Source of the DNA: Anaerotignum sp.
GTDB lineage: Bacteria; Bacillota; Clostridia; Lachnospirales; Anaerotignaceae
DNA: 9,059 nucleotides
Direction of reading: 5' to 3'
Assembly (NCBI GenBank): GCA_017442465.1
Contig: JAFRZQ010000032.1
Coordinates: forward strand, 1 to 9,059
The position numbers and the translations under genes are program-made. Within the stretch, counting starts at the first letter, position 1, and each line of letters opens with the position of its first letter. The notes beneath the pieces were generated by a model. That model saw only the letters and a program-made list of their open reading frames with translations. It searched no databases and had not been told where the DNA came from. This document shows positions 1-6,516 of the stretch, in pieces.

Positions 1-1
1 C

Positions 2-631
2 ACCCGTTCCGGTTTTACAGCGAGAATGATCGCAAAACACCGTCCTACATGTCCTCTGATCGCCAGCACCCCTGACGAACGTGTCTGGAGACAGATGAAC
101 CTGATCTGGGGCTGCAAACCTATGCTGTATACAGGGGAACTGCCCAAAGGCGGCGTGTTTGACACATCCCTGAAAATCGCTATGGGCAGCGGACTCCTGA
201 AAAATGGGGATACTGTAGTTTCTGCTCTGGGTATGCCTCTGGGCTTCAGCGGTGCTACCAATACGCTGCGTGTGGATATCGTAGGGGATGTTCTGTGCAA
301 GGGCAAAGGCATCGGCAGCCACAGAGTCAGCGGCAAAGCAAGGATCATCAATGCCAGAGACGGTATAGAGCATACATTTAATCAGGGTGATATTCTGGTT
401 GCTGAATCTACGGATTCCAGTTTTATGCCTTATATCAGAAAAGCAGGCGCCATCGTTGTGGGCCCTCTGGATCAGAATGCAAACAGCCATGCAGAGGTTG
501 CCGGCAGTGCACTGGATATTCCTGTTATCGTATGCAACGCAAGGGTAGTGGATATGGTTCCTCAGCAGGCACTGGTCACAGTGGATGCGGAAAAAGGCTT
601 CGTATACAAAGGGATCCCTGAAGAAGAATAA
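2..631 (+). CDS. pyk: Pyruvate kinase, C-terminal part (5' end outside window)
   Basis: This is the last 209 residues of pyruvate kinase, the cytosolic glycolytic enzyme that converts PEP and ADP to pyruvate and ATP. The frame is open from base 2 with no start of its own; the first visible residues, TRSGFTAR, match the phosphate-binding region at the start of the family's C-terminal (allosteric) domain. That domain runs to about GATNTLRVDIVGDVL. It is followed by the extra PEP-utiliser (phosphohistidine-like) domain found on many Bacillota pyruvate kinases: GKGIGSHRVSGKARI, then SHAEVAGSALDIPVIV and VTVDAEKGFVYKG. The loop that usually reads EGGLTSHAA in the relatives I recall is here GPLDQNANSHAE, keeping the His but changing what precedes it. 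A terminator follows the stop codon by 13 bases, so the gene ends its transcript. Identification is confident; the catalytic barrel lies outside the window. Confidence 0.95.
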   Translation, partial: TRSGFTARMIAKHRPTCPLIASTPDERVWRQMNLIWGCKPMLYTGELPKGGVFDTSLKIAMGSGLLKNGDTVVSALGMPLGFSGATNTLRVDIVGDVLCKGKGIGSHRVSGKARIINARDGIEHTFNQGDILVAESTDSSFMPYIRKAGAIVVGPLDQNANSHAEVAGSALDIPVIVCNARVVDMVPQQALVTVDAEKGFVYKGIPEEE

Positions 632-644
632 AATAAAATAATGT

Positions 645-679
645 GAGACACCCGGTAAGGGTGTCTCTTTTTATTTTTT
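645..679 (+). terminator. Intrinsic terminator after pyruvate kinase
   Basis: A perfect 9-bp stem, GAGACACCC (645-653) with GGGTGTCTC (659-667), and a GGTAA loop are followed by a T-rich run broken by one A (668-679). It starts 13 bases past the pyruvate kinase stop codon. Confidence 0.93.
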
Positions 680-824
680 GTTCAAGATAGTGAATGATGG
701 ACATAATAAGTTGAATTTGTGTCAGGCACAGATTATTTATGCTGTCTTTTGGGGGAGGACAGACTAAAGGGAGAATTTGTACAAAAATTCCAGTTTTCTT
801 GCTTTTTTTTGTCGAAATGGCGAA

Positions 825-853
825 TTGACGCATTCTTTACAGAATGTTAACAT
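825..853 (+). promoter_or_regulatory. Candidate upstream sigma-A promoter for the DUF819 operon
   Basis: TTGACG (825-830, 5/6 to consensus) stands 17 bp from TAACAT (848-853, 4/6). It would give a leader of about 105 bases before the DUF819 start. It competes with the downstream candidate at 885-913. Confidence 0.4.
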
Positions 854-884
854 ATATTGTGCAGATTCAGGATATTGAAATCAT

Positions 885-913
885 TTGTTAAAAAAATGAA
901 ACGCCATTATAAC
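885..913 (+). promoter_or_regulatory. Candidate proximal sigma-A promoter for the DUF819 operon
   Basis: TTGTTA (885-890, 4/6) stands 17 bp from TATAAC (908-913, 5/6), placing the start of transcription near 920 and leaving a leader of about 44 bases with a strong AGGAGGT ribosome binding site at 951-957. Its -35 box overlaps an AT-rich stretch (875-892) that resembles the dyad at the XRE-cupin gene start. Confidence 0.55.
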
Positions 914-963
914 ATCTCCTGGGTCTGCAGGAAAAATTTATTATTTATTAAGGAGGTAATACT

Positions 964-2184
964 ATGTTTAGTACACCACTGATCAGCCCCGATAATACAT
1001 GGGCGCTGATGGCAATCACATGTGGCTGGGCTGCATTCTCCATTTATGCAGAACAGACATGGACTTGGGCATCCAAAATGTCCGGTGCGATCGTTGCACT
1101 GCTGGGTGCTCTGATCCTGACAAACCTGGGTATCATTCCTACAAACTGTGTATTCTTTGATGACATCGTTTGGGGTTATGTAGTACCTATGGCTATTCCT
1201 CTGCTGCTGCTGTCCTGCGATATCCGCAAGATCGGTAGAGAAGCAGGTAAGATCCTGGTTGTATTCCTGTTTGGTGCCGTTGGTACATCCCTGGGTGCAG
1301 TTCTGGGTTACAACCTGCTGGCTGGCAAAGTAGACAACCTGGCTGGCGTTGCAGCTATGATGACAGGTTCCTACATCGGCGGTACAGTAAACTTTGCAGC
1401 TATGGCTGGCGCATTCGAAGTACCCGGTGAAGCATCCTCTGCTGCAGTTGTAGCAGATAACCTGCTGATGACTCTGTACTTCTTCGTACTGATCGCTATC
1501 CCCAGCATCAAATTCTTCAGAGACAAATTCACACATCCTCACCTGGATGAAGTAGAATCTCAGGGTATCAGTGAAGAAGCAAAAACACAGGCTGCTGCTT
1601 TCTGGGGCAAAAAACCCATCTCCCTGTGTGATATCGCAATCAACTTGGCTATTTCCGTAATCGTTGTTTGGGTTTCCACAGAAATCGCGGCATTCATCTC
1701 CGCAGCATTCCCTACAGGCAACGGTGTTGTAACTGACCTGATCGGCGGTCTGTTTGGTAACAAATACCTGATCCTGACAACAATCTCCATGATCATTGCT
1801 ACAGCATTCTCCAAACCTCTGGAAAAACTGGGTGGTTCTCAGGAAATCGGTACATACCTGATCTACCTGTTCTTCTTCGTAATTGGCGCACCCGCATCCA
1901 TCAAAGCGATCTTCCTGAACGCTCCTCTGCTGCTGGTATTCTGCGCAATCATGGTAATCGTAAACATGCTGTTCTGCTTCGTATTTGGTAAAATCTTCAA
2001 ATTCGACCTGGAAGACTGTATCCTGGCTTCCAACGCATGTATCGGTGGCCCTACAACAGCTGCAGCTATGGCGATCTCCAAAGGCTGGATCAAACTGGTA
2101 GGCCCTATCATGCTGGTAGGTACTCTGGGTTATGTTCTGGGTACATACTTCGGTACATTTATCGGTAACTTCCTGGGTGCATAA
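964..2184 (+). CDS. DUF819 (YjcL-like) family integral membrane protein, probable transporter
   Basis: This 406-residue, highly hydrophobic protein resembles the DUF819/YjcL family, whose members have the look of secondary transporters; no substrate is established as far as I know. Segments at about 11-29, 38-58, 69-85, 96-120, 124-150, 160-181, 222-249, 266-283, 296-314, 318-343, 352-372 and 376-404 read as membrane spans. A hydrophilic loop at about 182-218 separates two halves. Each half carries a related motif, YIGGTVNFAAMA (137-148) and CIGGPTTAAAMA (359-370), as expected of an internally repeated transporter fold. The ATG has an ideal AGGAGGT site 6 bases upstream. The stop codon is 33 bases before a dipeptidase gene, so co-transcription is likely and import of small peptides is my inference. 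Codon use is very biased (Leu almost all CTG; no TTA, CTA or TCA), which suggests strong expression. Confidence 0.88.
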   Translation: MFSTPLISPDNTWALMAITCGWAAFSIYAEQTWTWASKMSGAIVALLGALILTNLGIIPTNCVFFDDIVWGYVVPMAIPLLLLSCDIRKIGREAGKILVVFLFGAVGTSLGAVLGYNLLAGKVDNLAGVAAMMTGSYIGGTVNFAAMAGAFEVPGEASSAAVVADNLLMTLYFFVLIAIPSIKFFRDKFTHPHLDEVESQGISEEAKTQAAAFWGKKPISLCDIAINLAISVIVVWVSTEIAAFISAAFPTGNGVVTDLIGGLFGNKYLILTTISMIIATAFSKPLEKLGGSQEIGTYLIYLFFFVIGAPASIKAIFLNAPLLLVFCAIMVIVNMLFCFVFGKIFKFDLEDCILASNACIGGPTTAAAMAISKGWIKLVGPIMLVGTLGYVLGTYFGTFIGNFLGA

Positions 2185-2217
2185 GCCATAGAATGAATCA
2201 GAAAGAAGGCAAGAACA

Positions 2218-3189
2218 ATGGTTTTTGACGGACATAGTGATATTTTTACGGACGTGACCGTTCGTAGACTGAAAGGCGAAACACAGGTGCTGAAAAACCA
2301 TCACCTTCCTCGTCTGAAACAGGGCAATATCGAAGGCAGCTGCTTCGTTTTGTGGATCGATCCGCCTCACGATGCCAACCCTCCCAAAAGACTGGGTGAA
2401 CTGATGCAGTGTATCAGGGATGAAATGGCAGAATGTGAAGAAGCTGTGATCGTTACAAATTACAAAGAGATCGAAGAAGCGAAAAAAGCAGGTAAATTCT
2501 ATATCCTGCCCGGTATGGAAGGTCTGTCCGGCATCGGTACAGATCTGGATAAGATTGATGAGCTCTACGATTTCGGTGTGCGTCATGCCATGCTGACATG
2601 GAATGAACAGAACGAACTGGCAACAGGTGCAAAGGCAGACCCCAACAGAGGCCTGACAGCCCTGGGCAGAAGAGTGGTTCGCAAGCTTCATGACAAGCAC
2701 ATGATCGTGGACGTTTCTCACACAAATGAACGTACTTTCTGGGATATGGCGAAAATCGGCGGCGGCCCCCTGATGGCTTCCCATTCCAATGCATGGGCAC
2801 TGAGAAATCATGTAAGAAACCTGACCGACTGTCAGCTTCTGGAAATCAGAGATACCAACGGCATCGTTGGCCTGAATGCTTTCAATGAACTGGTAGCAGA
2901 CAACAAGGCAGACCGTACTGTGGAAGGCCTGATCCGACACGCAGATTATATTGCGAACAAGATCGGCGTAGAACATCTGGCACTGGGTTTTGACTTCTGT
3001 GAATTTCTGGATGATGAAGCGGCAGGCTCCTTTGCGGAAGCAGGCAGCATCAATGTTGAAGGTCTGGATGATGCTTCTCATACACCTTTCATGATCGAAA
3101 AAATGAAAGAAGCCGGCTTCAGCGACAAAGAACTGGAAATGATCTGCACAGGCAACTGGTTTGATCTGATCAAGAGAGTCGTTGGCTAA
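2218..3189 (+). CDS. M19-family (membrane/renal dipeptidase-like) metallopeptidase, copy 1
   Basis: This is a 323-residue zinc dipeptidase of peptidase family M19 (amidohydrolase fold). The metal and substrate residues of the family are all present with the spacing of mammalian DPEP1: H6 and D8 in DGHSDIF, the bridging E101 in GMEG, H168 in VDVSHTN, H189 in ASHSNA, R200 in VRNLTD, and D259 in GFDF. No signal peptide is present, so it should act in the cytoplasm, unlike the GPI-anchored animal enzymes. The family cleaves dipeptides and tolerates a D-residue at the C-terminal position; the actual substrate here is unknown. The start is preceded by AGAAGG (2204-2209) with 8-base spacing. It sits 33 bases after the DUF819 gene, suggesting hydrolysis of what that protein imports. 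A near-copy follows beyond a terminator. Confidence 0.94.
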   Translation: MVFDGHSDIFTDVTVRRLKGETQVLKNHHLPRLKQGNIEGSCFVLWIDPPHDANPPKRLGELMQCIRDEMAECEEAVIVTNYKEIEEAKKAGKFYILPGMEGLSGIGTDLDKIDELYDFGVRHAMLTWNEQNELATGAKADPNRGLTALGRRVVRKLHDKHMIVDVSHTNERTFWDMAKIGGGPLMASHSNAWALRNHVRNLTDCQLLEIRDTNGIVGLNAFNELVADNKADRTVEGLIRHADYIANKIGVEHLALGFDFCEFLDDEAAGSFAEAGSINVEGLDDASHTPFMIEKMKEAGFSDKELEMICTGNWFDLIKRVVG

Positions 3190-3209
3190 GGAATTATTTC
3201 AAACGATAA

Positions 3210-3246
3210 AAGCCGGAGAACGATTTCGTTTTCCGGCTTATTTTTT
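3210..3246 (+). terminator. Intrinsic terminator between the two dipeptidase genes
   Basis: A 13-bp stem (3210-3222 with 3227-3239, one G-U pair) closed by an ATTT loop is followed by A and six T. It begins 20 bases after the first dipeptidase stop codon. Only 27 bases separate the T run from the next ATG and they hold no clear promoter, so the second dipeptidase probably depends on readthrough, a site inside copy 1, or transcript processing. Confidence 0.9.
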
Positions 3247-3273
3247 GGTACGAAAGAGAAAAGAGGAAAAAAG

Positions 3274-4245
3274 ATGATTTTTGACGGACATAGTGATATT
3301 TTCAGCGATGTTCGCTATAAAAGAGAAGCAGGCGAAACACAGGTGCTGAAAAACCGCCATCTGGAAAGACTGCAGAAGGGCGGCATCGGCGGCGGCTGTT
3401 TCGTGATCTGGGTAGATACTTTCAATGGCGAAGAACCTGAAAAGGAACTGAATGCTATCATTAAAAATATGCAGGACGAAATGGCGGAAACACAGGAATT
3501 CGTTCTGGTACATAATACAGCAGAGATCGAAGCAGCGAGAAAAGCGGGCAAGATCTGCGTACTGCTTGGTCTGGAAGGTCTGGCCGGCATCGGTGAAAAT
3601 ATCGATCGCATCCATGAACTGTATGACATTGGCTGCCGCCATGCCATGCTGACATGGAACGAAGAGAACGCACTGGCAACAGGCGTGAAAGGCAATCCTG
3701 AAAGAGGCGTGACAGAGCTGGGCAAAAAGGCTATTAAAATCATTCAGGATAAGAAAATGATCCTGGATGTATCCCACCTGAACGAGAAATCCTTCTGGGA
3801 TGTAATGGATGCCACAACAGCTCCTATCCTGGCTTCTCACTCCAATGCGAAAGCACTGGCAGGGGCAGCGAGAAATCTGACAGATGCACAGCTTCTGGCG
3901 ATCAGAGATACAAAGGGTCTGGTCGGTCTGAATGCTTTCGGCGATTTTATCAGTGAAGTACAGGCGGAACAGGATGTAGACCATCTGGTGAAGCATGCTT
4001 CCTATATTGCAGATAAGATCGGTGTAGAACATCTGGGTTTTGGTTTTGATTTCTTTGAATTTCTGAATGCAGATTTCATGGAAAGCTACAGCGACCAGGA
4101 TGATTCCCGCCTGAAAGGCATGGAAGACTGTTCCAAAGTGCCTGTGATGATCGAAAAAATGAGAAAAGCAGGCTTTACAGAAAAAGACCTGGAAATGATC
4201 AGTCACAAAAACTGGATGAACCTGATTGCAAATATCATGGGCTAA
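3274..4245 (+). CDS. M19-family (membrane/renal dipeptidase-like) metallopeptidase, copy 2
   Basis: This second 323-residue M19 dipeptidase aligns with copy 1 from end to end with no insertion or deletion, at about 174 identical positions (54%) by hand count. All active-site residues fall at the same numbers: H6, D8, E101 (GLEG), H168 (LDVSHLN), H189 (ASHSNA), R200 (ARNLTD), D259 (GFDF). Divergence is concentrated at residues 45-75, 151-160 and 221-235 and in the acidic region 265-285, so the copies may differ in specificity or in their oligomer interface. The ribosome binding site is weak (AGAGG, 3262-3266, 7 bases from ATG) compared with neighbouring genes. It lies downstream of a strong terminator and is followed by a bidirectional one, so it is probably made at a lower or separately controlled level than copy 1. 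No signal peptide is seen. Confidence 0.94.
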   Translation: MIFDGHSDIFSDVRYKREAGETQVLKNRHLERLQKGGIGGGCFVIWVDTFNGEEPEKELNAIIKNMQDEMAETQEFVLVHNTAEIEAARKAGKICVLLGLEGLAGIGENIDRIHELYDIGCRHAMLTWNEENALATGVKGNPERGVTELGKKAIKIIQDKKMILDVSHLNEKSFWDVMDATTAPILASHSNAKALAGAARNLTDAQLLAIRDTKGLVGLNAFGDFISEVQAEQDVDHLVKHASYIADKIGVEHLGFGFDFFEFLNADFMESYSDQDDSRLKGMEDCSKVPVMIEKMRKAGFTEKDLEMISHKNWMNLIANIMG

Positions 4246-4254
4246 AACAAAAAG

Positions 4255-4285
4255 AACCCTCCGAATTTCGGAGGGTTTATTTTTA
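4255..4285. terminator. Bidirectional terminator between dipeptidase 2 and the XRE-cupin gene
   Basis: A stem of 9-10 bp (4255-4264 with 4268-4277; core CCCTCCG/CGGAGGG) is followed by TTTATTTTT on the plus strand. On the minus strand it is followed by a T-rich run, the complement of the A-rich bases 4246-4256. It lies between two convergent stop codons only 43 bases apart and can serve both genes. Confidence 0.92.
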
Positions 4286-4288
4286 TGT

Positions 4289-4840
4289 TTAGAAAAACTT
4301 AGGGGTCATGGCCCAGATAGAAATACAGTCTTCTTCGTTGTTATTGATATACTTATGGGGCAGGGAACTGTCAAAATAGATGCTGTCCCCTTCGTGCAGG
4401 ATATGGTCTTTCCCGTTCAGATGCACAGTCAGGGTGCCTTTCAGCACATAGCCGCATTCTTCCCCGTCATGGCCGATGGGTTTTTTATCATAGGTGTAAC
4501 CGCTTTTCAGAGTGATCACCATCATATCCAGCATACGGTTATCCTTGTTTGGATGGAGCAGTTTGTAAAAGCTGCTGTCATTATGCATGACGATGGTACG
4601 GTGTTCTCCCTTGCGGATAATCATCTGCTCTTCCTGGGGTTCTTCGTGGAAGAAATAGTTGATATTGGTATCCAGTGCCTGTGCCAGACGCCATAAACTG
4701 GTGACAGAAGGCACTACCAGATCTCGTTCGATCTGACTGATCAGGCCGGTACTGACATCAGAGAGTTTGGAAAGTTCAGCAATACTCAGTTTTTTTTCTG
4801 TTCTCAGCTGCCTTAGTTTTCCGCCGATCAATATCTCCAT
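4289..4840 (-). CDS. XRE-family transcriptional regulator with C-terminal cupin domain
   Basis: This 183-residue protein joins an N-terminal XRE/Cro-type helix-turn-helix (about 8-62; LSIAELSKLSDVSTGLISQIE is the HTH core) to a cupin_2 sensor domain (about 103-178; HDGEECGYVLKGTLTVHLNG and HEGDSIYFDSSLPHKY). The likely metal or ligand residues are H124, E128 and H162. This architecture is shared with PuuR-like and SutR-like regulators, which bind small metabolites through the cupin. I chose the ATG at 4840 because AAGGGGG stands 7 bases upstream and the protein then starts directly before the HTH; the frame can be extended 13 codons further but without a ribosome binding site. It converges on the dipeptidase genes and diverges from yhbY. 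Control of the DUF819/dipeptidase operon is plausible but is inference; autoregulation is hinted at by a dyad at its transcription start. Confidence 0.93.
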   Translation of the reverse strand: MEILIGGKLRQLRTEKKLSIAELSKLSDVSTGLISQIERDLVVPSVTSLWRLAQALDTNINYFFHEEPQEEQMIIRKGEHRTIVMHNDSSFYKLLHPNKDNRMLDMMVITLKSGYTYDKKPIGHDGEECGYVLKGTLTVHLNGKDHILHEGDSIYFDSSLPHKYINNNEEDCISIWAMTPKFF

Positions 4841-4861
4841 GATGCTGCCCCCTTTTGCAAA

Positions 4862-4879
4862 TTGATAAAATTGTTTCAA
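4862..4879. promoter_or_regulatory. Imperfect dyad at the XRE-cupin transcript start, possible operator
   Basis: TTGATAAAATTGTTTCAA matches its own reverse complement at 14 of 18 positions. It lies 12-29 bases past the -10 box of the XRE-cupin promoter, in the untranslated leader, where a repressor would block the start of transcription. Its reverse complement matches 875-892 over the DUF819 promoter at about 13 of 18 positions. Both regions are AT-rich, so chance similarity is a real possibility. Confidence 0.3.
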
Positions 4880-4890
4880 CTAATAAAAAC

Positions 4891-4919
4891 ATTCTATCAT
4901 TTTTGCACGGGCGGAACAA
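4891..4919 (-). promoter_or_regulatory. Candidate sigma-A promoter for the XRE-cupin gene
   Basis: Read on the minus strand, TTGTTC (4914-4919, 3/6) stands 17 bp from TAGAAT (4891-4896, 5/6). The leader would be about 45 bases to the ATG at 4840. Confidence 0.55.
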
Positions 4920-4980
4920 CTGTTTTTCTGTAAAAAAAAGATAGGAAGAAGTGGCAAACACTGATTTTTCTTTGTTTTCG

Positions 4981-5009
4981 TTGCAAAGTGAGGTCCGTTG
5001 TGCTATGAT
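4981..5009 (+). promoter_or_regulatory. Sigma-A promoter of the yhbY-nadD/yqeK-rsfS operon
   Basis: TTGCAA (4981-4986, 4/6) stands 17 bp from TATGAT (5004-5009, 5/6). Transcription would begin near 5016, about 37 bases before the yhbY ATG. No other promoter of this quality is seen upstream of the operon. Confidence 0.65.
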
Positions 5010-5052
5010 AGGAAAGATTATATTGAGAAAGACTGTACAAAAGGAGAATATT

Positions 5053-5352
5053 ATGTTAACAAGCAAACAGAGAGCATTCCTGAGAGGGATGGCAAATGGT
5101 ATCGATGCAATTTTTCAGGTTGGGAAAAACGGTGTGACCCCCGAACTGAGAGATACAGTATTTAATGCGCTGGAAGCAAGAGAACTGGTGAAAATCAGCG
5201 TACTGGACAATAATATGCTGGGTGCGAGAGAAGCGGCTGAAATGCTGGCAAGCAGAACAGGCGCAGAAGTGGTTCAGGTGATCGGTAACAAATTCGTTCT
5301 GTATAAAGCAGCGAAGAAACCCGTGATCGAACTGCCCCCTGCAAAGAAATAA
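5053..5352 (+). CDS. yhbY: YhbY-type CRM-domain RNA-binding protein (ribosome assembly)
   Basis: This is a 99-residue single-domain CRM protein. It shows LTSKQRAFLRGMA near the N-terminus, the RNA-contacting GxxG loop as GKNG (24-27), ELVKISV (44-50) and the closing VVQVIGNKFVLYK (73-85). Members bind pre-50S ribosomal particles and are thought to help large-subunit assembly. The short lysine-rich tail after residue 86 is ordinary for the family. AAGGAG ends 6 bases before the ATG at 5053 and a promoter sits just upstream; in-frame extension beyond this has no ribosome binding site. It heads an operon that in Bacillus relatives continues straight into nadD, but here a DUF2974 gene comes next, 30 bases downstream. 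Confidence 0.94.
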   Translation: MLTSKQRAFLRGMANGIDAIFQVGKNGVTPELRDTVFNALEARELVKISVLDNNMLGAREAAEMLASRTGAEVVQVIGNKFVLYKAAKKPVIELPPAKK

Positions 5353-5382
5353 TCGGAAACGATCCAATGTGGAGGTGAGACT

Positions 5383-6516
5383 GTGGCAAATCTGTTCGAT
5401 TATCTGATCTGGCGGGGAGATCTGACCTTGTCTCAGTCTCCGTTTAATGATGTGGATTCTTTGATCCTGTCGACGTTGTCCTATGTGTTTTTTGAAAATA
5501 TCGTGCCGGAAAATATGACAGAAACCATTTCGGTCAAAGAGGCATCTGCGGCCTTTCTTTCCCGCCCCAGAGAAGAATGGAAGATCCGGGATGCGGATGA
5601 TGAAAGATTGCTGACAGAACTGCCCGAAAGCAGAAGGTTTTCTGAGATACAGCTCTGCGGATATGTAAATAAACTGGATTTTGCGTCGGAGAAGCAGTTT
5701 TCCGCAGTGACGATGTTGTTGGAGGATGATACGGTTTTTGTGGCTTACAGAGGCACAGACCACTCTCTGGTGGGGTGGAAGGAAGACTTCAATATGAGCT
5801 TCATGGATGAAGTGCCGTCCCAGAAGGAAGCTGCGGAATACCTGAAAAAGGTCGCTCTTCAGTTTCCGCGGAAAAAACTTCGCGTGGGCGGTCATTCCAA
5901 AGGCGGAAATCTGGCGGTATATGCAGCGGCCATGATGCCCCAGTCCATACAGATGGATATATTGTCGGTTTATAACCATGATGGTCCCGGGTTTCGGGAT
6001 GGGATGCTGCAGAAGGCGGGTTATCAGATGATACTGCCGAAAGTGGAGACTTTTGTGCCCCAATCCTCTGTGATCGGCATGCTGCTGGAGCATGAAGAAG
6101 CGTATACGGTAGTGGAAAGCACAGAAAGCGGTTTTATGCAGCATGATCCTTATAGCTGGTCCGTGCTGGGGGCTGATTTCGTGCAGCTGGAAAAACTGAC
6201 AGACCACAGCCGCTTCCTGGATCAAACAGTAAAATTATGGCTGGATGGGCTGGATGAAAAGCAGAGAGAATGCTTTGTAGATACCATTTATGAAGTGGTC
6301 ACGACAGCGCCGGTGGATGCCTTCGGGGAAGCGATCGTTTCTCCCAAGGTGATATTCAGTGCATTGCAGGCCCTGAATGATGAGGAAGAAGAAACCAAGA
6401 GATTTATGGGGGACAGCGTCAAGCTGTTGCTGCAGGCAGCGAAGAGGACGGCTGCGGAATATGCCAACCTGCCCGGGATTGGCAAATGGGAAAGAAGGAA
6501 CGAAAATGAGAAATGA
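5383..6516 (+). CDS. DUF2974 (Mbeg1-like) alpha/beta-hydrolase-fold protein
   Basis: This 377-residue protein resembles the DUF2974/Mbeg1-like family, which has the look of lipase-type alpha/beta hydrolases. AYRGTD (121-126) and GWKEDF (131-136) are followed by the nucleophile elbow GHSKGG (170-175, S172) and then YNHDGPGF (197-204). H254 in HDPYSW is a candidate catalytic His and D200 a candidate acid; these two assignments are inference. No signal peptide or membrane span is seen, so a cytoplasmic enzyme is likely; the substrate is unknown. Translation starts at GTG 5383, with GGAGG 7 bases upstream. It lies 30 bases after yhbY and its last 11 bases overlap the nadD start, which suggests translational coupling. 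Compared with the neighbours its codons are less biased (for example more CGG and TTG), consistent with lower expression or later insertion. Confidence 0.85.
   Translation: MANLFDYLIWRGDLTLSQSPFNDVDSLILSTLSYVFFENIVPENMTETISVKEASAAFLSRPREEWKIRDADDERLLTELPESRRFSEIQLCGYVNKLDFASEKQFSAVTMLLEDDTVFVAYRGTDHSLVGWKEDFNMSFMDEVPSQKEAAEYLKKVALQFPRKKLRVGGHSKGGNLAVYAAAMMPQSIQMDILSVYNHDGPGFRDGMLQKAGYQMILPKVETFVPQSSVIGMLLEHEEAYTVVESTESGFMQHDPYSWSVLGADFVQLEKLTDHSRFLDQTVKLWLDGLDEKQRECFVDTIYEVVTTAPVDAFGEAIVSPKVIFSALQALNDEEEETKRFMGDSVKLLLQAAKRTAAEYANLPGIGKWERRNENEK

Larger units (their letters stand above)
680..963. other. Gene-free AT-rich leader between pyk and the DUF819 gene
   Basis: No credible gene is seen on either strand. 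The minus-strand open frame over 576-833 has no ribosome binding site and runs through the pyk terminator. The stretch holds two promoter candidates (listed separately), a 10-bp palindrome TTTGTACAAA at 776-785 inside a weak 6-bp hairpin (773-790), and a 5-bp hairpin around 742-762. I recognise no riboswitch, tRNA or small RNA here. Confidence 0.6.

Noticed and set aside
576..833. Minus-strand 85-codon open frame after pyk
   Set aside because: It runs through the pyk terminator and pyk coding end, lacks a ribosome binding site and shows no family resemblance.
907..3081. Long minus-strand open frame (724 codons) as a real gene
   Set aside because: It is in exact codon register with two clear genes on the plus strand, has Cys/Phe/Gln-rich composition unlike a folded protein, and no ribosome binding site; it arises from absence of TTA, CTA and TCA codons on the sense strand.
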